A DNA stretch of 64,000 nt from Streptomyces sp. NBC_01335 (GCF_035953295.1 NZ_CP108370.1:5937001-6001000), one strand, 5' to 3'. Numbered from the stretch's first letter, positions 18,100 to 27,643 are shown. Made by a program: numbers and translations. The notes: generated by a model not told the origin, from the letters alone.

Positions 18100-18429
18100 G
18101 TGATACGGATTCGGGTGCGGCCGGTCCTGAGGTGCGCGGGGCTCCTGATATGCGGCGGGCTGTGGTGGTGGGCGGTGCTGCGGCTCGTCCTCGCCCCGGG
18201 GCAGGCCGGAACGCTGGAGGGCGCGGTGGCGGCGGGCGGCTGGGGGCTGAGCCTGCTGCCGGTCCACGTGGCGGCGGCCGGGACGAGCGGCCGCGCTCCT
18301 CGGTACGGCGGCTCCATATCCGGCCGGCCGTTCCTCCGGTACGCGCGCCGATGGTGGAGGGAGAGGCGTGGCGTACGGGGCGGGGGACGGCCGGGCAAAG
18401 GGGGGTGGGGGAGGCGGCCCGACCGGTGA
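18100..18429 (+). CDS. Small hypothetical membrane protein
   Basis: Encodes 109 residues from GTG 18100, which has a perfect GGAGGAGG ribosome site five bases upstream. A frame this size could be chance in GC-rich DNA, but the ribosome site and two hydrophobic stretches (CAGLLICGGLWWWAVLRLVL and GGWGLSLLPVHVA) favour a real gene. The C-terminal 40 residues are Arg/Gly rich (RYARRWWRERRGVRGGG), as in a cytosolic basic tail. I recognise no family. It sits alone between the divergent GNAT gene and the convergent glycosylase gene. Confidence 0.55.
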   Translation: MIRIRVRPVLRCAGLLICGGLWWWAVLRLVLAPGQAGTLEGAVAAGGWGLSLLPVHVAAAGTSGRAPRYGGSISGRPFLRYARRWWRERRGVRGGGRPGKGGWGRRPDR

Positions 18430-18531
18430 GATCCGGTGAGATCCGGTGAGCGGGCGTCGGCGGGCGGGAGTTCGACAGGCGGGGCCAGGCCAGTGGCCTT
18501 CGGCCCATGGGCCTCGACCGGCCGGAGGCGG

Positions 18532-19335
18532 TCAGTGCGGGGTGGGGCCCGACTGGCAGTGGGGACACCAGTACGTGGGGCGGTCGTCCTGGTCCGCCTT
18601 GCGGACGGGGGTGCGGCAGCGGAGACAAGGGCGACCCGCGCGCCCGTAGACGTACACCGGTTCACGCGTGCGGCTGAGGGCCGCGATCCGGCCGGTGGTG
18701 GTGCGGGTCGGGCGGTCGCGGTTCGCGTCCAGCAACCGTGCGGCGGCGCCCACCAGGCGGGGAAGCAGGGGCCCGGGGAGTTCGCCCACCGGGAGCCAGG
18801 GGGTGACGCGCGCGAGGAAGCAGAGCTCGCACTTGTAGACGTTGCCGATCCCGGCCAGATTGCGCTGGTCGAGCAGCGCCTCGCCGAGCGGCCGGCCGGG
18901 GACGGTGAGCAGGTTCTCCACGGCCCTGTCCGCGTCCCAGTCGGGCCCCAGCAGGTCCGGGCCCAGATGCCCGACCACCCGGTCCTCGTCGTCGGTGTGC
19001 AGGAGCTCCAGCACCGGGAGGCGGTAGCCGACCGCGGTGTGCTCGGTGTTGCCGAGGACGGCCCGGATCTCGTACGCCGGACCGCCGCGCCACCGCTGTC
19101 CGGGGGCGAAGATCCGCCAGGCGCCGTCCATCCGCAGATGGCTGTGGAGCGTGAGGCCGCCCTCCAGCCGGGTGAGGAGGTGCTTGCCCCTCGGGGTGAC
19201 GTCGAGGACGGTGCGGCCGGTCAGATCGGAGGTGGCGAACCGGGGCACCCGCAGATCGGCGTGGGTGAGCACCCTCCCGGCGAGAGCGGCGTGCAGATGC
19301 TTCGCCGTCCGCGCGACGGTGTCTCCTTCGGGCAT
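18532..19335 (-). CDS. Fpg/Nei family DNA glycosylase (endonuclease VIII-like)
   Basis: Encodes 267 residues from ATG 19335 with GGAGA upstream. Removes oxidised bases from DNA and cuts the abasic strand. The mature N terminus P2-E3 (MPEGDTV) is the catalytic pair, and MPEGDT is typical of Nei rather than Fpg. K51 in RGKHLL is the conserved beta-turn lysine. The H2TH region holds LAGIGNVYKCELCFLARVTPW. A zinc finger closes the protein (CLRC, 17 residues, CPHC). It lies 149 bases downstream of lhr on the same strand, so the two repair genes may be co-expressed. Confidence 0.9.
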   Translation of the reverse strand: MPEGDTVARTAKHLHAALAGRVLTHADLRVPRFATSDLTGRTVLDVTPRGKHLLTRLEGGLTLHSHLRMDGAWRIFAPGQRWRGGPAYEIRAVLGNTEHTAVGYRLPVLELLHTDDEDRVVGHLGPDLLGPDWDADRAVENLLTVPGRPLGEALLDQRNLAGIGNVYKCELCFLARVTPWLPVGELPGPLLPRLVGAAARLLDANRDRPTRTTTGRIAALSRTREPVYVYGRAGRPCLRCRTPVRKADQDDRPTYWCPHCQSGPTPH

Positions 19336-19484
19336 GTCTCCATCATGCGGCAGCGGCGCCGCAGGGGCGGGGGCGGGCGGGTGTCGGCGGGGCGGGGGCT
19401 CGGCGGTGTCCGGCGGACCAGAGGCCGCACACCACCGGGGCTGCGTATCCGGGCTGTGTCCGCGACGCCACCGCTCGTCTCCGC

Positions 19485-22400
19485 TCAGGCGCGCAGTCGC
19501 ATCCCCTTGGGGGTGGCCAGGAAGCCCGCCGCCTCCAGCACCCGGCCCACCGGCGAGGTCAGCGAGGAGACGCCGTTGGTGCGCTCCACCGTGACCGTGC
19601 CGAGGGACCCCGCCTTCGCCGCCGCCGCGAGCGCCTCGGCGGCCGCGCGCAGCGCGGGGTCCTCGGGGTCGGAGGGCCAGGCCAGCAGGGACTTGCCGCC
19701 GCGCTCCATGTACAGCGTCAGCTCCCCGTCGACCAGCACCACCAGGGCGCCCGCCTTGCGGCCCGGCTTGTGACCGGCGCCGTCCGGGGACTCGGGCCAG
19801 GGCAGCGCCGCGCCGTAGGCGTTGGCCGGGTCGGCCGCCGCCAGCACCACGGCGCGCGGCACGCTCCCCGGGTCCCGGCGGTCCCGGGCGGTCGACGCCG
19901 CCCGCAGCCGGTCCACGGCACCGTCCATCGCGAACTGCGCGGCCCCGAGCCCCTCGACGACGTACCCGCGCCGCGCCTGCCCGTTGTCCTCGAAGGCGGC
20001 GAGGATGCGGTACGTCGCCGAGAAACCACCCTCCACGCCTTCCGCCTGCACCGCGCCCCGGGTGACCACGCCGTGCCGGTCCAGCAGGGTGCGTGCCAGC
20101 GCGTGGGCGCGGTGGGTGGGCTCGGGTTCGCTCGCCGGCAACAGCGCCCACCGGCCGGAGACCGTCGGCGGACCCGTCCGGGAGGCCGGGCGGGCGGAGG
20201 CGGTGAGCGAGCCGTACCGGCCGCGCGGCACCGACCGCCTGGCCCGGTGCGCGGTCGCACCCGCCGTGCGACCCGACCCGAGGAGCGAGCGCAGCGGCGC
20301 CAGCGTGTCATTGGTGAGCCGCCCCGACCAGGCGAGGTCCCAGAGCGCGTCCGCCAGCTGCGCGTCCGAGGCGGACGGGTGCGTGGTGGCGCGGACCTGA
20401 TCGGCGATCTGCCGGAAGAAGAGGCCGTAGCCGCCCCGGAGCGCGGTCAGGACCGACTCGTGGAGCGCGGTCAGCTCCAGCGGATGGGGCGGCGGCAGCA
20501 GCAGCGGGGCGTTGTCCGCCGGGTAGAGCGCGAGCCAGCCGTCCTTGCCGGGGAGGGCGCCCGCCCCGGCCCAGACGACCTCGCCGGTCGTGGTCAGCTC
20601 GTCCAGCAGCGCGGGGGTGTAACCGGCGACCCGGCTCGGCAGGATCAGCCGCTCCAGCGCGGAGGCCGGCACCGGCGCGCCCTGCAACTGCTCGACGGCC
20701 CGGGCCAGCCCGTCGATGCCCCGCAGCCCGTGGCCGTCCAGGTGCTGCCACTGGGGCAGGAACGTCGCCAGCGCGGCGGGCGGCACCGGCTCCAGCTCAT
20801 GGCGGAGCGCCGCCAGCGAGCGGCGGCGCAGCCGGCGCAGCACGGTGGCGTCGCACCACTCCTGTCCGATGCCCGCCGGATGGAACTCGCCCAGCACGAC
20901 CCGCCCCGAAGCGGACAGGCGTTGCAGCGCACCCTCCGTCACCGCCGGACCGAGCCCGAAGCGCTCCGCCGCCCGCGCCGAGGTGAACGGGCCGTGCGTG
21001 CGGGCGTACCGGGCGAGGAGGTCCCCCAGCGGGTCCTTCACCGGTTCGGTGAACGCCTCGGGCACCCCGACCGGGAGGGCGGTGCCCAGCGCGTCGCGCA
21101 GCCGGCCCGCGTCCTCGACGGCCGCCCAGTGGTCGGCACCCGCGATGCGGACCCGCAGCGCCCGGCGGGCCGTCTCCAGCTCGGGCGCCCAGGACGGCTC
21201 CGCGCCACGCTCGGCCAGCTCCGCCGGGGTGAGCGGGCCGAGGACCCGCAGCAGGTCGGCGACGCCCTCGACGTCCTTGACCCGACGTTCCTCGGTCAGC
21301 CACTGCAGCTCCCGCTCCAGCTCGGACAGCACGTCGGCGTCGAGCAGCTCGCGCAGCTCCGCCTGGCCGAGCAGCTCCGCCAGCAGGTGCGAGTCGAGCG
21401 AGAGGGCGGCGGCGCGCCGCTCGGCGAGCGGCGAGTCGCCCTCGTACAGGAACTGCGCGACGTAACCGAAAAGCAGGGAGCGGGCGAAGGGGGAGGGCTC
21501 GGTGGTGGTGACCTCGACGAGCCGGATGCGGCGGGCTTCGAGGTCGCCCATGAGCTCGGTGAGCCCGGGTACGTCGAACACGTCCTGGAGGCATTCGCGC
21601 ACCGCTTCGAGGACGATCGGGAACGACCCGAACTCGGAGGCCACCTGGAGCAGCTGGGACGCGCGCTGGCGCTGCTGCCACAGCGGGGTGCGCTTGCCGG
21701 GGCTGCGCCGGGGCAGCAGCAGCGCCCGCGCCGCGCATTCCCGGAAACGCGAGGCGAACAGGGCCGACCCGCCCACCTGGTCGGTGACGATCTGCTGGAC
21801 CTCGCCCCGGTCGAAGACGACGTCGGCGGCGCCCACCGGTGCCTGCCCGCTGTCGTAGGCGGCGTCCGGGAGCATCAGGCCCCGGTCGGTGTCCGTATCC
21901 GCGCCGCCTCCCGAACCGCCGGACGTGCCGGAACCGCCGGGCGCGTCGAAGTCGAGGAGGTCGAGGCTCATCAGGTCCGCGTCCGGCAGCCGCAGCACGA
22001 TGCCGTCGTCGGCGTGCATGACCTGGGCATCCATGCCGTACCGCTCGGCCAGGCGGGCGGAGAGGGCGAGCGCCCACGGGGCGTGCACCTGCGCGCCGAA
22101 CGGGGAGTGCACCACCACCCGCCAGTCGCCCAGCTCGTCCCGGAAGCGTTCGACGAGGATCGTCCGGTCGTCCGGGACATGGCCGCAGGCCCGCCGCTGC
22201 TCGTCGAGGTAGGAGAGGATGTTGCCGGCCGCCCAGGCGTCCAGACCCGCGGCGAGCAGCCGGAGCCGGGCGTCCTCCTCGGACAGGCCCCCGATCTCCC
22301 GGAGGAACGCGCCCAGCGCGCGGCCCAGCTCCAGCGGGCGCCCCAGCTGGTCGCCCTTCCAGAACGGCAGGCGTCCCGGCACCCCCGGGGCGGGCGAGAC

Positions 22401-24185
22401 CAGCACCCGGTCGCGGGTGATGTCCTCGATCCGCCAGGACGTGGTGCCGAGGGTGAAGACGTCCCCGACCCGGGACTCGTACACCATCTCCTCGTCCAGC
22501 TCGCCGACCCGGCCGCCGCCCTTCTTGGGGTCCGACCCGGCGAGGAAGACGCCGAACAGCCCCCGGTCCGGGATCGTGCCGCCGGAGGTGACGGCGAGCC
22601 GCTGCGCCCCGGGCCGCCCGGTCACCGTGCCCGCGACCCGGTCCCAGACCACACGCGGGCGCAGCTCCGCGAAGGCGTCCGAAGGGTAGCGGCCCGCCAG
22701 CATGTCGAGCACGGCCGTGAACGCCGACTCCGGCAGCGAGGCGAACGGCGCGGCGCGGCGGACGAGGGCCAGCAGGTCGTCCGCCTGCCGGGTGTCCAGC
22801 GCCACGATCGCCACCAGCTGCTGCGCCAGCACGTCCAGCGGGTTCGACGGGACGCGCAGCGCCTCGATGGCACCTTCGCGCATCCGCTCGGTGACCACGG
22901 CCGCCTGCACGAGGTCGCCCCGGTACTTCGGGAAGACCACGCCCGTCGACACGGCCCCCACCTGGTGGCCGGCCCGGCCCACCCGCTGGAGGCCGGAGGC
23001 CACCGAGGGCGGCGACTCGACCTGGATCACCAGGTCGACGGCGCCCATGTCGATGCCGAGCTCCAGGCTGGAGGTGGCCACGACCGCAGGCAGCCGGCCC
23101 GCCTTGAGGTCCTCCTCCACCTGGGCCCGCTGCTCCTTGGAGACCGAGCCGTGGTGCGCCCGGGCCAGCAGGGCCGGAGCGCCCTTCGCGCCGCCCGACT
23201 GCGCCATGAGCTCGGCGGGGGAGTGGGCCTCCGGCATGGCCTCGCCGGTCGCGCGTTCGTACGCGATCTCGTTGAGCCGGTTGCAGAGCCGCTCGGCGAG
23301 GCGCCGGGAGTTGGCGAAGACGATCGTGGAGCGGTGCGCCTGGACGAGGTCGGCGATCCGCTCCTCCACCTGCGGCCAGATCGACGGCTTGTCGCCCTGG
23401 CCGGCCCCGCTGTCGGTGGCCGGTGAGCCGCCCAGCTCGCCGAGGTCCTCCACCGGCACGACCACCGAGAGGTCGAACTCCTTGGCCGAGGCGGGCTGCA
23501 CGATCTCCACCCGGCGCTGCGGCGAGAGGAACCGCGCCACCTCGTCGACCGGCCGGACCGTGGCGGACAGCCCGATCCGGCGGGCGGGACGCGGCAGCAG
23601 CTCGTCGAGCCGCTCCAGGCTCAGCGCGAGGTGGGCGCCGCGTTTCGTGCCGGCGACGGCGTGCACCTCGTCCAGGATCACCGTCTCCACCCCGGCGAGG
23701 GCGTCCCGCGCCGAGGAGGTCAGCATCAGGAAGAGCGACTCGGGGGTCGTGATCAGGATGTCCGGCGGCTTCGTCACCAGGGTCCGGCGCTCCGCCGGAG
23801 GCGTGTCGCCCGACCGGATGCCCACCCGGACCTCCGGCTCCGGGAGCCCCAGCCGCACCGATTCCTGGCGGATGCCGGTCAGTGGCGAGCGGAGGTTGCG
23901 CTCCACGTCGACGGCGAGGGCCTTCAGCGGGGAGATGTACAGCACCCGGCAGCGCTTCTTCGCCTCCGCGGGGGGCGGTACGGAGGCCAGCTGGTCGAGG
24001 GAGGCGAGGAAGGCCGCCAGGGTCTTGCCGGAGCCGGTCGGTGCCACGACCAGCACGTCCGAGCCCTCCGCGATCGCGGACCAGGCGCCCTCCTGGGCGG
24101 CCGTGGGCGCGTGGAAGGCGCCCGTGAACCAGCTGCGGGTCGCGGGCGAGAACGAATCCAGGGCAGAGCCGACCATGCCCACCAT
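19485..24185 (-). CDS. lhr: Lhr family superfamily-2 helicase (large helicase-related)
   Basis: Encodes about 1566 residues. Possible starts are ATG 24185 or 24176 (MVGSALDSFSPATRSW); 24218 is less likely. Lhr is a 3'-5' DNA/RNA helicase of DNA repair. The Lhr core spans about the first 870 residues: Walker A APTGSGKT, motif Ia YISPLKALAVD, DEVH box ILDEVHAVAGTKRGAHL, motif III LSATV, motif VI SLQRVGRAGHQ (in this protein GLQRVGRAGHQ). The rest is the C-terminal domain of full-length Lhr, a region reported in E. coli Lhr to have uracil-DNA glycosylase activity. The size matches full Lhr, not the short form. It is divergent from the AraC gene at 24245 across about 60 bases. Confidence 0.93.
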   Translation of the reverse strand: MVGMVGSALDSFSPATRSWFTGAFHAPTAAQEGAWSAIAEGSDVLVVAPTGSGKTLAAFLASLDQLASVPPPAEAKKRCRVLYISPLKALAVDVERNLRSPLTGIRQESVRLGLPEPEVRVGIRSGDTPPAERRTLVTKPPDILITTPESLFLMLTSSARDALAGVETVILDEVHAVAGTKRGAHLALSLERLDELLPRPARRIGLSATVRPVDEVARFLSPQRRVEIVQPASAKEFDLSVVVPVEDLGELGGSPATDSGAGQGDKPSIWPQVEERIADLVQAHRSTIVFANSRRLAERLCNRLNEIAYERATGEAMPEAHSPAELMAQSGGAKGAPALLARAHHGSVSKEQRAQVEEDLKAGRLPAVVATSSLELGIDMGAVDLVIQVESPPSVASGLQRVGRAGHQVGAVSTGVVFPKYRGDLVQAAVVTERMREGAIEALRVPSNPLDVLAQQLVAIVALDTRQADDLLALVRRAAPFASLPESAFTAVLDMLAGRYPSDAFAELRPRVVWDRVAGTVTGRPGAQRLAVTSGGTIPDRGLFGVFLAGSDPKKGGGRVGELDEEMVYESRVGDVFTLGTTSWRIEDITRDRVLVSPAPGVPGRLPFWKGDQLGRPLELGRALGAFLREIGGLSEEDARLRLLAAGLDAWAAGNILSYLDEQRRACGHVPDDRTILVERFRDELGDWRVVVHSPFGAQVHAPWALALSARLAERYGMDAQVMHADDGIVLRLPDADLMSLDLLDFDAPGGSGTSGGSGGGADTDTDRGLMLPDAAYDSGQAPVGAADVVFDRGEVQQIVTDQVGGSALFASRFRECAARALLLPRRSPGKRTPLWQQRQRASQLLQVASEFGSFPIVLEAVRECLQDVFDVPGLTELMGDLEARRIRLVEVTTTEPSPFARSLLFGYVAQFLYEGDSPLAERRAAALSLDSHLLAELLGQAELRELLDADVLSELERELQWLTEERRVKDVEGVADLLRVLGPLTPAELAERGAEPSWAPELETARRALRVRIAGADHWAAVEDAGRLRDALGTALPVGVPEAFTEPVKDPLGDLLARYARTHGPFTSARAAERFGLGPAVTEGALQRLSASGRVVLGEFHPAGIGQEWCDATVLRRLRRRSLAALRHELEPVPPAALATFLPQWQHLDGHGLRGIDGLARAVEQLQGAPVPASALERLILPSRVAGYTPALLDELTTTGEVVWAGAGALPGKDGWLALYPADNAPLLLPPPHPLELTALHESVLTALRGGYGLFFRQIADQVRATTHPSASDAQLADALWDLAWSGRLTNDTLAPLRSLLGSGRTAGATAHRARRSVPRGRYGSLTASARPASRTGPPTVSGRWALLPASEPEPTHRAHALARTLLDRHGVVTRGAVQAEGVEGGFSATYRILAAFEDNGQARRGYVVEGLGAAQFAMDGAVDRLRAASTARDRRDPGSVPRAVVLAAADPANAYGAALPWPESPDGAGHKPGRKAGALVVLVDGELTLYMERGGKSLLAWPSDPEDPALRAAAEALAAAAKAGSLGTVTVERTNGVSSLTSPVGRVLEAAGFLATPKGMRLRA

Positions 24186-24244
24186 CGTGCACCCCGCCAC
24201 TGACATCGGCCGGTGCACACGGGCGGACCTGCGAGAATGCCGGT

Positions 24245-25120
24245 ATGGCGGCAGGTCCTGAGGGAGATCCGGCGACGAGGGAATGGGCGAGGCACTGGCA
24301 GTACGCCGCCCTGCCCGGCCTCGACCTGCTCCGGGCCCACTACGTTCGCCACGCCTTCCCCCGCCACAGCCACGAGGGGTACGTCGTCGCGGCCGTCACC
24401 CGGGGCGTGGAGGACGTCGGGCTGCCCCGCGGCACCCTGCACGCGGGTCCCGGCAGCGTCGTGATGATCAACCCCGAGGTGCCGCACACCGCCCGCGCCG
24501 GGGCCCCGGAGGGCTGGGCGTACGCCACGCTCTACCCGTCCGCCCGCGCCGTGGACGCGGTGGCGGCCGAGGTCACCAACCTGCGGGGCACGGTCGGCTT
24601 CGACACCTCCTGCACGTCCGACCCCGAGGCGGGCCGGCTGATACACGAGGTGCACCGGGCCGCCGAACAGGGCAACGCCCTCGCGGCCGACACCCTGCTG
24701 CGGGTCGTGCTCGCCCGCCTGCTCGGCCGGCACGGCGGCCTGCTGTCACCCGCCCCCTCCCTCACCGCCGGTGCCCGCGCGGCGGGCCTCGCCCGGGCCG
24801 TACTGGAGGACCGGCTGACGGCGCCGCCCACCCTGGAGGCGCTCGCGGCGGAGGTCGGCGCCACCCCGTTCGCGCTGCTGCGCGCCTTCAAGAAGCGGTA
24901 CGGAATGCCCCCGCACGCCTGGCTCACCAACGCCCGGGTGCGGCGGGCGCGCGGGCTGCTGGAGGCGGGGGTGCCGCCCGCCGCGGCGGCCGCCGCGGTG
25001 GGCTTCACCGACCAGCCCCATCTGAACCGGCACTTCACCCGGATCGTGGGCGTGCCACCCGGCGCCTACCAGCGCGAACGCGCAAGAACGTACAAGACCG
25101 GGCCCCGCCCCCGCCCCTAG
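24245..25120 (+). CDS. AraC family transcriptional regulator
   Basis: Encodes 291 residues from ATG 24245. Residues about 20-150 are an AraC-type cupin (FPRHSHEGYVVAAVTRGVED, GSVVMINPEVPHTARAG). Residues about 190-285 are the two helix-turn-helix motifs (LEALAAEVGATPFALLRAFKKRYGMPPH in pieces: LEALAAEVGATPF, LLRAFKKRYGMPPHAWL; then AAAAVGFTDQPHLNRHFTRIVG). It is 10 bases before azlC on the same strand, so it probably controls azlCD. AraC regulators of this type often sit next to azlCD. The ligand may be a branched-chain amino acid or a toxic analogue; this is inference. Confidence 0.9.
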   Translation: MAAGPEGDPATREWARHWQYAALPGLDLLRAHYVRHAFPRHSHEGYVVAAVTRGVEDVGLPRGTLHAGPGSVVMINPEVPHTARAGAPEGWAYATLYPSARAVDAVAAEVTNLRGTVGFDTSCTSDPEAGRLIHEVHRAAEQGNALAADTLLRVVLARLLGRHGGLLSPAPSLTAGARAAGLARAVLEDRLTAPPTLEALAAEVGATPFALLRAFKKRYGMPPHAWLTNARVRRARGLLEAGVPPAAAAAAVGFTDQPHLNRHFTRIVGVPPGAYQRERARTYKTGPRPRP

Positions 25121-25130
25121 GGTCGCGGAC

Positions 25131-25967
25131 GTGGCAGAACAGACGACACCCCTCCCCACAGCTCTTCCCGAGCCCCTTCCCCCGCCCCTTTCCACCGTCG
25201 GCCCGGACAGCGGAATCGCTCCCTCCGGCACCCCCGACGGCCCCGGTGCGACGAAGACCGACGCGGCCGTCGTCCGGGACGCGCTCGGCGTCGGCGTGGC
25301 CGTCGGGCTCTCCGGCTTCGCCTTCGGCGTCACCTCCGCCGGAGCCGGACTCACCCTGCTCCAGACCTGCGCGCTCAGCCTCCTCGTCTTCACCGGCGCC
25401 TCGCAGTTCGCCCTGGTCGGAGCCCTCGCGGCGGGCGGCAACCCGTACACCGCGGCGGCCGGGGCCTTCTTCCTCGGCGTACGCAACGCGTTCTACGGGC
25501 TCCGCCTCTCCCAGTTGCTCGCCCTGCCCCGCGCCCTGCGCCCGCTCGCCGCGCACTGGGTGATCGACGAGAGCACCGCCGTCACCCTGGCCCAGCCCAC
25601 CCGCCGGGCCGCCCGCCTCGGGTTCACCGTCACCGGCGCCTCGCTCTACGTGCTCTGGAACCTCACCACGCTCGCGGGGGCGCTCGGCGCCGAGAAGCTC
25701 GGCGACACCGACGCCTGGGGGCTGGACGCCGCCGGCCCGGCGGTGTTCCTGGCGCTGCTCGCGCCCATGCTCACCAGCACCACGGAACGGATCACGGCAG
25801 CGCTCGCCGTCGTCCTCGCCCTCGGGCTGCTGCCCGTCCTGCCCGCCGGGGTCCCGGTGCTGCTCGCCGGACTCTCCGCCCCGGCCGTGCTTTTCCTCAA
25901 GGGACGCGGGGGACGCGGCCCTGCGGACGCGGACGCCGCCACCACTTCTCCGGGAGTCGACCGATGA
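25131..25967 (+). CDS. azlC: AzlC family branched-chain amino acid exporter, large subunit
   Basis: Encodes 278 residues from GTG 25131. AzlC and AzlD together export branched-chain amino acids and analogues such as azaleucine. The N-terminal 40 residues are Pro/Thr rich and variable. From about 45 on there are repeated hydrophobic helices with the family motifs TGASQFALVGALAAGG, FFLGVRNAFYGLRLS and HWVIDESTAV. The stop overlaps the azlD start (ATGA). Confidence 0.92.
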   Translation: MAEQTTPLPTALPEPLPPPLSTVGPDSGIAPSGTPDGPGATKTDAAVVRDALGVGVAVGLSGFAFGVTSAGAGLTLLQTCALSLLVFTGASQFALVGALAAGGNPYTAAAGAFFLGVRNAFYGLRLSQLLALPRALRPLAAHWVIDESTAVTLAQPTRRAARLGFTVTGASLYVLWNLTTLAGALGAEKLGDTDAWGLDAAGPAVFLALLAPMLTSTTERITAALAVVLALGLLPVLPAGVPVLLAGLSAPAVLFLKGRGGRGPADADAATTSPGVDR

Positions 25968-26269
25968 CCGTCTGGATCGCCGTCGTGCTCACCGCGGGCG
26001 GCTGCTACCTCGCCAAACTCCTCGGGCTCCTGGTGCCCGCCGGTGTCCTGGAACGGCCACTCGTCCAGCGGCTGGCCGCCCTGCTCCCGGTGGCGTTGCT
26101 CGCCGCCCTCACCGCGCAGCAGACGTTCGGCGACGGCGCCCGTCTCGTCCTCGACGCCCGGGGTGCCGGGCTCGCGGCGGCGGCGCTCGCCCTCGTACTG
26201 CGCGCGCCGTTCCTGGTCGTCGTGGCCGTCGCCGTCGCCGTCACCGCCGGGGTGCGGGCCCTCGGATAG
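25964..26269 (+). CDS. azlD: AzlD family branched-chain amino acid exporter, small subunit
   Basis: Encodes 101 residues, almost entirely hydrophobic helices (WIAVVLTAGGCYLAKLLGLL, LLPVALLAALTAQQTF, APFLVVVAVAVAVTAGV). The small AzlD partner of AzlC, coupled to it by a four-base overlap. Confidence 0.92.
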   Translation: MTVWIAVVLTAGGCYLAKLLGLLVPAGVLERPLVQRLAALLPVALLAALTAQQTFGDGARLVLDARGAGLAAAALALVLRAPFLVVVAVAVAVTAGVRALG

Positions 26270-26354
26270 AACGCGGCGCCGGCTGGGAACAACGTGGCAC
26301 CGGCGCTCGGGCGGACCCTCGGACCAGACGTGGCGCCACCGGTCGGGCGGGCCG

Positions 26355-27269
26355 TCACCCCAGTTCACGGCCGTGCGCCCGCAGGATCTGGAGGGCGCGC
26401 AGGGTGACGAGCGGGCGCCCCTCCAGAGCCGTACCGGGGGCCCACTGCCGCCAGGTGAGCGGCCAGCCGCCGTCCTCGCGCTGCTCGGACGCGAGATGGT
26501 CGAGGGAGTCGGACAGCTCCTCCTCGGTGAACCACCCGCACGCAAGCGAGGCGGGCGTACGGGCGTAGTCGTACGGGAAGTGGTACTCACCCGGCGCGTA
26601 CCCCGGCGCAAGGGGGTACTCCTCGCGCCGGCGCGGGTCCAGCACCGCGAGGCGCTGGTCACGCACCAGCCGGCCCAGGCGCCGGGCCGCCGCCCGCGCC
26701 CGCTCCTGGTCCGGCGCGCCGTCCAGAAAGGCGACCGCCGCCTCGATCTCGTACGGATGCGAGAGCGTCAGCGACTCCACGGCCGACCAGCAGAAGTCCG
26801 TCGCTCGGAAGAGCCACGCGTGCCAGACCTGATTGCGGTGGAGCAGGCCTACGACCGGTCCGGTGGTCAGCAGTTCGGCGGGCGGATCGTCGACGATCGG
26901 GATGAAGGGCGCGGCGGGGTAGCCGCGCTGGGAGGGACGGAGCGCGGGCAGCGCCCCTTCCTTGGTGGAGACCGCCGTCAGATAGCGGCAGATCCGGTCC
27001 ACCCGGGGCCCGTGGCAGCGGCCGACGGAGTCCAGGACGCTCAGCGCGTGCGCGGTGTGCAGGGGCTGGCTGACCGGACCGCGCAGATCGGGTTCGAGGG
27101 CGTGGCCGTAGCCGCCGTCCGCGTTCAGATAGGCGGCGAGCGCCGTCTCGACCGCGTCCGGGTCTCCGTCGAGAAAGTCGTGGGCGAACCTCCGCTGTTC
27201 GAGTACGCGGGCCGTGAGCCAGATGAACTGCTCGGCGCGGGCGAGAGGACGTGCTGCGGTTCCGGGCAT
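26355..27269 (-). CDS. Alpha/alpha-toroid (prenyltransferase/squalene-oxidase repeat-like) protein of unknown function
   Basis: Encodes 304 residues from ATG 27269 (MPGTAARPLARAEQF); a frame to 27323 exists but looks like upstream sequence. Repeated helix pairs with Gly-rich turns are visible: YLNADGGYGHALEPDLRGP near residue 50 and SEQREDGGWPLTWRQWAPG near the C terminus, a QxxDGGW-type motif as in prenyltransferase beta subunits and squalene cyclases. The catalytic DxDD or zinc ligands of those enzymes are not evident, so an enzymatic role is not supported. It converges with azlD. Confidence 0.75.
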   Translation of the reverse strand: MPGTAARPLARAEQFIWLTARVLEQRRFAHDFLDGDPDAVETALAAYLNADGGYGHALEPDLRGPVSQPLHTAHALSVLDSVGRCHGPRVDRICRYLTAVSTKEGALPALRPSQRGYPAAPFIPIVDDPPAELLTTGPVVGLLHRNQVWHAWLFRATDFCWSAVESLTLSHPYEIEAAVAFLDGAPDQERARAAARRLGRLVRDQRLAVLDPRRREEYPLAPGYAPGEYHFPYDYARTPASLACGWFTEEELSDSLDHLASEQREDGGWPLTWRQWAPGTALEGRPLVTLRALQILRAHGRELG

Positions 27270-27346
27270 GGACCGACCGTAGAGCGGAAAGCACCCCGCG
27301 GTGACTCCCGCGTCGGACCGCACCCCGGGAGCGGGATACTGGGGTC

Positions 27347-27541
27347 ATGCGGTTGACGATTTTCTGGGAGCGGATGGCCGACCACTTCGGCGGCGGGTAC
27401 GCGGACTCCTTCGCGCGTGACCACGTCATGGCGGAGCTCGACGGTCTCACGGTCCATCAGGCGCTCGACGCGGGGTGGGAGACGAAGGACGTCTGGCGTG
27501 CCGTCTGCACGGCGATGGACATCCCCGCCGAGCGGCGCTGA
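27347..27541 (+). CDS. DUF3046 domain protein
   Basis: Encodes 64 residues (MRLTIFWERMADHFGGGYAD). A short, strongly conserved actinobacterial family of unknown function, usually found close to recA, as here. Features are the FWxRM...FG start, DHVMAELDGLTVHQALDAG and KDVWRAVC. It has no membrane segment. I cannot assign a role. Confidence 0.9.
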   Translation: MRLTIFWERMADHFGGGYADSFARDHVMAELDGLTVHQALDAGWETKDVWRAVCTAMDIPAERR

Positions 27542-27552
27542 CCCACCGCGCA

Positions 27553-27593
27553 CCCGGGCTGCCCACTCCGTCAGGTGCCCCCGGCAGCCCGGG
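27553..27593 (+). terminator. Possible hairpin after the DUF3046 gene
   Basis: CCCGGGCTGCC (27553-27563) and GGCAGCCCGGG (27583-27593) form an 11-base stem with a loop of about 19 bases. Confidence 0.5.
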
Positions 27594-27643
27594 GGCCGCA
27601 GGCCGGGGGACCGGCGGCCCGGACCGTAGGTGAGACTGGGGGC

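Noticed and set aside
19770..23426. Long plus-strand frame opposite lhr (over 1200 codons)
   Set aside because: Antisense shadow: low-complexity Arg/Gly/Gln/Val composition, while the minus frame carries all helicase motifs.
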